5,615 bases of DNA, taken from assembly GCA_946409855.1 (NCBI GenBank), contig CAMJXZ010000228.1, forward strand, positions 1 to 5,615, read 5' to 3'. How positions within the stretch are numbered: the stretch's first letter is position 1; every line of letters begins with the position of its first letter. This DNA is from an uncultured Clostridia bacterium (GTDB taxonomy: Bacteria > Bacillota > Clostridia > Christensenellales > Aristaeellaceae). Positions 5,515-5,615 of the stretch are shown here, in pieces. Made by a program: the position numbers and the translations under genes. Below the pieces are notes generated by a model. It saw only the letters and a list, made by a program, of their open reading frames with translations, searched no databases and was not told the DNA's origin.

Positions 5515-5599
5515 CCGATTTGCAACGCTTTTTCAACGGATTTTCAACGCTTTTACAACCGAAATTCAACGGTTTTTCAACGGATTTTCAACTTGCTTT
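5512..5599. repeat. 11-bp tandem array with CAAC cores
   Basis: CAAC begins at 5523, 5534, 5545, 5556, 5567, 5578 and 5589: seven cores at exactly 11-bp steps, with a degenerate eighth unit at 5512-5522. The typical unit is CAACGGATTTT or CAACGCTTTTT; the reverse complement reads GTTGAAAAnCC. Two units (5534 and 5578) are identical. T-tracts of 4-5 bases are phased with the DNA helix. The period is not a multiple of three, so the array is not a coding repeat. Confidence 0.85.
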
Positions 5600-5615
5600 C
5601 TTCGCCTCCATATGG

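Larger units (their letters stand above)
5202..5615. other. intergenic region upstream of amt, no convincing complete gene
   Basis: This stretch contains a perfect hairpin (5284-5304), a weak minus-strand small open frame (5229-5390), a short direct repeat (5414-5455), nested AT-rich palindromes (5493-5514) and an 11-bp tandem array (5512-5599). Base composition shifts from GC-rich near amt to AT-rich at the right end. No tRNA, CRISPR or insertion sequence was seen. Confidence 0.6.

Noticed and set aside
5493..5599. Chromosomal or plasmid replication origin
   Set aside because: The repeats do not match DnaA boxes (TTATCCACA), and no replication gene is in the window. An AT-rich repeat array alone is not enough.
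5577..5615. Possible C-terminus of a minus-strand gene (reads PYGGEESKLKIR then TGA)
   Set aside because: Only 12 codons are visible, partly inside the 11-bp array, and other frames are also open briefly. It is plausible but not supportable without sequence to the right.

Overview
The window is GC-rich bacterial DNA with AGGAGG-type ribosome binding sites, sigma-A-like promoters (TTGACA/TATAAT) and hairpin-plus-U-tract terminators. These features and the protein sequences fit an anaerobic, GC-rich member of the Firmicutes (Clostridia, perhaps a gut or rumen lineage). That placement is an inference; no phylogenetic marker is present.

Layout, left to right. Positions 1-46 look like the 3' end of a + strand gene that starts outside the window. 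Positions 47-267 hold stem-loops, including a clear minus-strand terminator (187-221) and a second possible one (64-83). Positions 268-981 (minus) encode a nitrilase-superfamily carbon-nitrogen hydrolase. A 413-base divergent intergenic region (982-1394) carries a probable promoter for each side and an unexplained palindrome and repeat cluster. Positions 1395-1826 and 1868-3286 (+) form a two-gene operon: a small protein of unknown function, then a class-3-like aldehyde dehydrogenase with intact catalytic residues. A bidirectional terminator (3294-3329) separates this operon from the convergent gene at 3382-5085 (minus), an ammonium transporter with a PII signal-protein domain fused to its C-terminus. 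The last 530 bases (5086-5615) have no convincing complete gene but are the most structured part of the window.

The ammonium transporter is the most informative locus. It fuses channel and regulator in one chain. The T-loop Tyr that is uridylylated in enteric PII proteins is replaced, while the ATP/ADP-contacting residues are kept. Its promoter (TTGACA-17-TAAAAT) carries a palindrome over the -10 box. The predicted transcript starts only about 8 bases before a strong intrinsic terminator that lies upstream of the start codon. Unless another start site exists, expression must depend on read-through of this hairpin, so nitrogen control may act at promoter, attenuator and protein level.

At the right end, seven CAAC motifs recur at exactly 11-bp spacing (5523-5599) beside an 8-4-8 inverted repeat (5495-5514). 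A non-codon period close to one helical turn suggests a phased protein-binding array or bent DNA rather than coding sequence. I could not assign it to a known element.
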